DNA of 64,000 nt, from the NCBI RefSeq assembly GCF_028554725.1, contig NC_071669.1:30556001-30620000 (forward strand), in the 5' to 3' direction. Both the position numbers and the translations under genes were made by a program. Positions 57,901 through 64,000 of the stretch are shown piece by piece (the first letter of the stretch is position 1; each line of letters begins with the position of its first letter). Under the pieces are notes generated by a model. It worked only from the letters and a program-made list of their open reading frames with translations. It searched no databases and was not told the DNA's origin. Source of the stretch: Zeugodacus cucurbitae (taxonomy: Eukaryota; Arthropoda; Insecta; Diptera; Tephritidae).

Positions 57901-60900
57901 AAAATACAAAATAAATGATTGTGAATAATTATTGTTTATGTTCTTATTTGTCGATATTCAACTTGCAAGAAAGTGAACCATGATCATAAATCTGCGAAAA
58001 CTCAAAATAAATGATTATAAACAAATGTTCTTTATGTTTCTCTTTGTCGATAAACAACTTGCAAGAAAGAGGATTTTAATCTTAAATATTATAAAATGCA
58101 AAATAAATGATAATGAATAAATATTCCATATGTTTTTATTTGTCCTTATGTTTTTATTTGTCGATATTCAACTTGCAAGAAAGTGAACTTTGATCATAAA
58201 TATGAGAAAACTAAAAATAAATAATTATGAATAAATGTTCTTTATGTTTCTATTTATCGATAAACAACTTGCACGAAAGTGAACTTTTATCATAAATCTA
58301 CGAAAACTGAAAATAAATGATTATGAATAAATGTTCTTTCTGTTTCTATTTATCGATAAACAACTTGCAAGAAAGTGAACTTTGATCATAAATCTGAGAA
58401 AACTCAAAATAAATAATTATGAATAAATGTTCTTTATGTTTCTATTTATCGATAAACAACTTGCAAGAAAGTGAACTTTGATCATAAATCTGCGAAAACT
58501 CTAAATGATTATGAATAAATATTCTTTATGTTTATATTTGTCGATAAACAACTTGCAAGAAAGTGGATTTTGATCCTAAATATTATAAAATGCAAAATAA
58601 ATGATTATGAATAAATATTCCTTATGTTTTTATTTGTCCTTATGTTTTTATTTGTCGATATTCAACTTGCAAGAAAGTGAACTTTGACGATAAATCTGCG
58701 AAAACTCCAAATAAATGGTTATGAATAAATGTTCTTTATGTTTCTATTTGTCGATAAACAACTTGCATGAAAGTGCAAATAAATAATTATGAATAAATGT
58801 TCTTTATGTTTCTATTTATCGATAAACAACTTGCAAGAAAGTGAACTTTGATCATAAATCTGAGAAAACTCAAATTAAATAATTATGAATAAATGTTCTT
58901 TATGTTTCTATTTATCGATAAACAACTTGCACGAAAGTGAACTTTTATCATAAATCTACGAAAACTGAAAATAAATGATTATGAATAAATGTTCTTTATG
59001 TTTCTATTTATCGATAAACAACTTGCAAGAAAGTGAACTTTGATCATAAATCTGAGAAAACTCAAAATAAATAATTATGAATAAATGTTCTTTATGTTTC
59101 TATTTATCGACAAACAACTTGCAAGAAAGTGAACTTTGATCATAAATCTGCGAAAACTCTAAATGATTATGAATAAATGTTCTTTATGTTTATATTTGTC
59201 GATAAACAACTTGCAAGAAAGTGGATTTTGATCTTAAATATTATAAAATGCAAAATAAATGATTATGAATAAATATTCCTTATGTTTTTATTTGTTGATA
59301 TTCAACTTGCAAGAAAGTGAACTTTGATGATAAATCTGCGAAAACTCCAAATAAATAATTATGAATAAATGTTCTTTATGTTTCTATTTATCGATAACCA
59401 ACTTGCAAGAAAGTGAACTTTGATCATAAATCTGAGAAAACTCAAAATAAATAATTATGAATAAATGTTCTTTATGTTTCTATTTATCGATAAACAACTT
59501 GAGAGAAAGTGAACTTTGATCATAAATCTGAGAAAACTCAAAATAAATAATTATGAATAAATGTTCTTTATGTTTCTATTTATCGATAAACAACTTGCAA
59601 GAAAGTGAACTTTGATCATAAATCTGAGAAAACTCAAAATAAATAATTATGAATAAATGTTCTTCATGTTTCTATTTATCGAAAAACAACTTGCCAGAAA
59701 GTGAACAATGATCATAAATCTGATAAAATACAAAATAAATGATTATGAATAAATCTTGTTTATGTTTTTATTTGTCGATATTCAACTTGCAAGAAAGTGA
59801 ACTTTGATCATAAATCTGAGAAAACTATAAATAAATAATTATGAATAAATGTTCTTTATGTTTCTATTTATCGATAAACAACTTGCCAGAAAGTGAACAA
59901 TGATCATAAATCTGATAAAATACAAAATAAATGATTATGAATAAATCTTGTTTATGTTCTTATTTGTTGATATTCAACTTGCAAGAAAGTGAACCATGAT
60001 CATAAATCTGCGAAAACTCAAAATAAATGATTATGAATAAATGTTCTTTATGTTTCTCTTTGTCGATAAACAACTTGCAAGAAAGAGGATTTTAATCTTA
60101 AATATTATAAAATGCAAAATAAATGATAATGAATAAATATTCCATATGTTTTTATTTGTCCTTATGTTTTTATTTGTCGATATTCAACTTGCAAGAAAGT
60201 GAACTTTGATCATAAATATGAGAAAACTAAAAATAAATAATTATGAATAAATGTTCTTTATGTTTCTATTTATCGATAAACAACTTGTACGAAAGTGAAC
60301 TTTTATCATAAATCTACGAAAACTGAAAATAAATGATTATGAATAAATGTTCTTTATGTTTCTATTTGCAGATGTACAACTTGCAAGAAAGTGAATTATG
60401 ATCGTAAATCTGAGAAAACTATAAATAAATAATTATGAATAAATGTTCTTTATGTTTCTATTTATCGATAAACAACTTGCCAGAAAGTGAACAATGATCA
60501 TAAATCTGATGAAATACAAAATAAATGATAATGAATAAATATTGTTTATGTTTTTATTTGTAGCAAGAAAGTGAATTTTAAACATAACTCTGAGAAATCT
60601 AAAAAATCTTTATTCTTCTATTTGTCGATAGCCAGCTTGCACGAAAGTGAACTTTGATTATAAATCTGATAAAATACAAAATAAATGATTATGAATAAAT
60701 ATTGTTTATGTTTTTATTTGTCGATATTCAACTTGCAAGAAAGTGAACTTTGATCATTAATATGATAAAATGCAAAATAAATGATTATGAATAAATATTG
60801 TTTATGTTTTTATTTTTCGATATTCAACTTGAAAGAAAGTGAACTTTGATCATAAATCTGAGAAAACTCAAAATAAATAATTATGAATAAATGTTCTTTA

Positions 60901-63900
60901 TGTTTCTATTTATCGATAAACAACTTGCAAGAAAGTGAACTTTGATCATAAATCTGAGAAAACTCAAAATAAATAATTATGAATAAATGTTCTTAATGTT
61001 TCTATTTATCGATAAATAACTTGCAAGAAAGTGAACTTTGATCATAAATCTGCGAAAACTCTAAATGATTATGAATAAATGTTCTTTATGTTTATATTTG
61101 TTGATAAACAACTTGCATGAAAGTGGATTTTGACCTTAAGTATTATAAAATTCAAAATAAATGATTATGAATAAATATTCCTTATGTTTTTATTTGTCCT
61201 TATGTTTTTATTTGTCGATATTCAACTTGCAAGAAAGTGAACTTTGATGATAAATCTGCGAAAACTCCAAATAAATAATTATGAATAAATGTTCTTTATG
61301 TTTCTATTTATCGATAAACAACTTGCAAGAAAGTGAACTTTGATCATAAATCTGAGAAAACTCAAAGTAAATAATTATGAATAAATGTTCTTTATGTTTC
61401 TATTTATCGATAAACAACTTGCAAGAAAGTGAACTTTGATCATAAATCTGAGAAAACTCAAAATAAATAATTATGAATAAATGTTCTTTATGTTTCTATT
61501 TATCGATAAACAACTTGCAAGAAAGTGAACTTTGATCATAAATCTGAGAAAACTCAAAATAAATAATTATGAATAAATGTTCTTTATGTTTCTATTTATC
61601 GATAAACAACTTGCAAGAAAGTGAACTTTGATCATAAATCTGAGAAAACTCAAATTAAATAATTAAGAATAAATGTTCTTTATGTTTCTATTTAACGATA
61701 AACAACTTGCAAGAAAGTGAACTTTGATCATAAATCTGCGAAAACTCTAAATGATTATGAATAAATGTTCTTTATGTTTATATTTGTCGATAAACAACTT
61801 GCAATAAAGTGGATTTTGATCTTAAATATTATAAAATGCAAAATAAATGATTATGAATAAATATTCCTTATGTTTTTATTTGTCCTTATGTTTTTATTTG
61901 TCGATATTCAACTTGCAAGAAAGTGAACTTTGACGATAAATCTGCGAAAACTCCAAATAAATGGTTATGAATAAATGTTCTTTATGTTTCTATTTGTCGA
62001 TAAACAACTTGCATGAAAGTGGATTTTGACCTTAAATATTATAAAATTCAAAATAAATGATTATGAATAAATATTCCTTATGTTTTTATTTGTTGATATT
62101 CAACTTGCAAGAAAGTGAACTTTGATGATAAATCTGCGAAAACTCAAAATAAATAATTATGAATAAATGTTCTTCATGTTTCTATTTATCGATAAACAAC
62201 TTGCCAGAAAGTGAACAATGATCATAAATCTGATAAAATACAAAATAAATGATTATGAATAAATCTTGTTTATGTTTTTATTTGTCGATATTCAACTTGC
62301 AAGAAAGTGAACTTTGATCATAAATCTGAGAAAACTATAAATAAATAATTATGAATAAATGTTCTTTATGTTTCTATTTATCGATAAACAACTTGCCAGA
62401 AAGTGAACAATGATCATAAATCTGATAAAATACAAAATAAATGATTATGAATAAATCTTGTTTATGTTCTTATTTGTTGATATTCAACTTGCAAGAAAGT
62501 GAACCATTATCATAAATCTGCGAAAACTCAAAATAAATGATTATGAATAAATGTTCTTTATGTTTCTCTTTGTCGATAAACAACTTGCAAGAAAGAGGAT
62601 TTTAATCTTAAATATTATAAAATGCAAAATAAATGATAATGAATAAATATTCCATATGTTTTTATTTGTCCTTATGTTTTTATTTGTCGATATTCAACTT
62701 GCAAGAAAGTGAACTTTGATCATAAATATGAGAAAACTAAAAATAAATAATTATGAATAAATGTTCTTTATGTTTCTATTTATCGATAAACAACTTGTAC
62801 GAAAGTGAACTTTTATCATAAATCTACGAAAACTGAAAATAAATGATTATGAATAAATGTTCTTTATGTTTCTATTTGCAGATGTACAACTTGCAAGAAA
62901 GTGAATTATGATCGTAAATCTGAGAAAACTATAAATAAATAATTATGAATAAATGTTCTTTATGTTTCTATTTATCGATAAACAACTTGCCAGAAAGTGA
63001 ACAATGATCATAAATCTGATGAAATACAAAATAAATGATAATGAATAAATATTGTTTATGTTTTTATTTGTAGCAAGAAAGTGAATTTTAAACATAACTC
63101 TGAGAAATCTAAAAAATCTTTATTCTTCTATTTGTCGATAGCCAGCTTGCACGAAAGTGAACTTTGATTATAAATCTGATAAAATACAAAATAAATGATT
63201 ATGAATAAATATTGTTTATGTTTTTATTTGTCGATATTCAACTTGCAAGAAAGTGAACTTTGATCATTAATATGATAAAATGCAAAATAAATGATTATGA
63301 ATAAATATTGTTTATGTTTTTATTTTTCGATATTCAACTTGAAAGAAAGTGAACTTTGATCATAAATCTGAGAAAACTCAAAATAAATAATTATGAATAA
63401 ATGTTCTTTATGTTTCTATTTATCGATAAACAACTTGCAAGAAAGTGAACTTTGATCATAAATCTGAGAAAACTCAAAATAAATAATTATGAATAAATGT
63501 TCTTAATGTTTCTATTTATCGATAAATAACTTGCAAGAAAGTGAACTTTGATCATAAATCTGCGAAAACTCTAAATGATTATGAATAAATGTTCTTTATG
63601 TTTATATTTGTCGATAAACAACTTGCATGAAAGTGGATTTTGACCTTAAATATTATAAAATTCAAAATAAATGATTATGAATAAATATACCTTATGTTTT
63701 TATTTGTCCTTATGTTTTTATTTGTCGATATTCAACTTGCAAGAAAGTGAACTTTGATGATAAATCTGCGAAAACTCCAAATAAATAATTATGAATAAAT
63801 GTTCTTTATGTTTCTATTTATCGATAAACAACTTGCAAGAAAGTGAACTTTAATCATAAATCTGAGAAAACTCAAAGTAAATAATTATGAATAAATGTTC

Positions 63901-64000
63901 TTTATGTTTCTATTTATCGATAAACAACTTGCAAGAAAGTGAACTTTGATCATAAATCTGAGAAAACTCAAAATAAATAATTATGAATAAATGTTCTTTA
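48998..64000 (+). repeat. ~96-bp satellite array, main block (>15 kb, ~156 monomers), runs off the window
   Basis: Monomer spacing measured directly: 'ttcaacttgc' at 49,081 and again at 49,177, 96 bp. Parts in order are ttcaacttgcaagaaagtga, actttgatcataaatctgat, aaaatacaaaataaatgatt, atgaataaatgttctttatg and tttttatttgtcgata. Monomer classes differ by tttgtcgata or tttatcgata, by 'ctgataaaatac' or 'ctgagaaaactc', and by shortened forms. Higher-order copies occur at ~1.73-1.83 kb (49.0-52.3 kb) and 2.51 kb (59.64-64.0 kb). No ORF is longer than 60 codons. Composition is ~75% AT. It could be pericentromeric or interstitial; the window cannot tell. Confidence 0.95.
59640..64000 (+). repeat. Higher-order repeat, 2,510-bp period, inside the satellite
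   Basis: Identical rare markers recur 2,510 bp apart: 'gaataaatgttcttcatg' at 59,651 and 62,161; 'tttttatttgtagcaagaaa' at 60,551 and 63,061; 'aaaactccaaataaataatt' at 61,261 and 63,771. Just upstream (59,291 against 62,089) the spacing is different, which sets the left edge near 59,640. The second copy runs past the window end. 2,510 bp is about 26 monomers. Confidence 0.85.

Noticed and set aside
48998..64000. Evenly spaced repeats resembling a CRISPR array
   Set aside because: The repeats are adjacent 96-bp monomers with no unique spacers, in a eukaryotic genome. It is a tandem satellite.

Overview
This is eukaryotic nuclear DNA from an insect, most likely a higher fly (Diptera, Brachycera; a tephritid fruit fly would fit). 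The evidence is GT-AG introns, AT-rich intergenic DNA, a GOGAT gene of fly type, and the transposon mix (mariner, Tc1, P-like, piggyBac-like, BEL/Pao, Jockey, CR1, RTE, PIF/Harbinger). The species is an inference.

1-20,898 (+ strand): the 3' part of one host gene, glutamate synthase (GOGAT, NADH type). Eleven exons are resolved and all splice phases agree, giving 1,246 codons plus a stop. They cover the FMN/glutamate-synthase domain, the 3Fe-4S cysteines, the GXGXG domain and the fused small-subunit-like FAD/NAD(P)H module. The 5' exons lie outside the window. Three introns are swollen by transposons: intron 1 (fragments of a dispersed repeat), intron 3 (a dispersed repeat, a TIR element, a degraded Tc1-like element, a mariner relic) and intron 10 (two nested LINE fragments, an internally deleted mariner, and a piggyBac-like element carrying a Jockey relic).

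20,899-33,750: intergenic transposon graveyard. A P-like element (THAP-domain transposase) with perfect 8-bp target duplications lies 250 bp past the GOGAT stop. It is followed by an inverted partial copy of the intron-3 TIR element, a BEL/Pao pol relic, a Tc1-like element with IR/DR-type termini, and a degraded RTE-type LINE.

33,753-64,000+: one large tandem array of a ~96-bp satellite. It is broken by (a) a 6.75-kb TIR element with a likely 9-bp target duplication that encodes an unclassified transposase-like protein and is itself split by a CR1-type LINE, and (b) an RTE-type LINE cut in two by a 3.66-kb PIF/Harbinger element. The Harbinger has perfect 36-bp TIRs and a TTA duplication. Its two genes, MADF and DDE transposase, are interdigitated on opposite strands. 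From ~49.0 kb to the end only satellite is present, with higher-order periods of ~1.73-1.83 kb and 2.51 kb. Many monomers hold the palindrome TATCGATA.

The only confident host gene is GOGAT. All other coding sequence appears to belong to mobile elements, most of them broken. The least familiar objects are the TIR element at 33,903-40,657, the interleaved Harbinger gene pair, and the satellite with its embedded DRE/BEAF-like sites.
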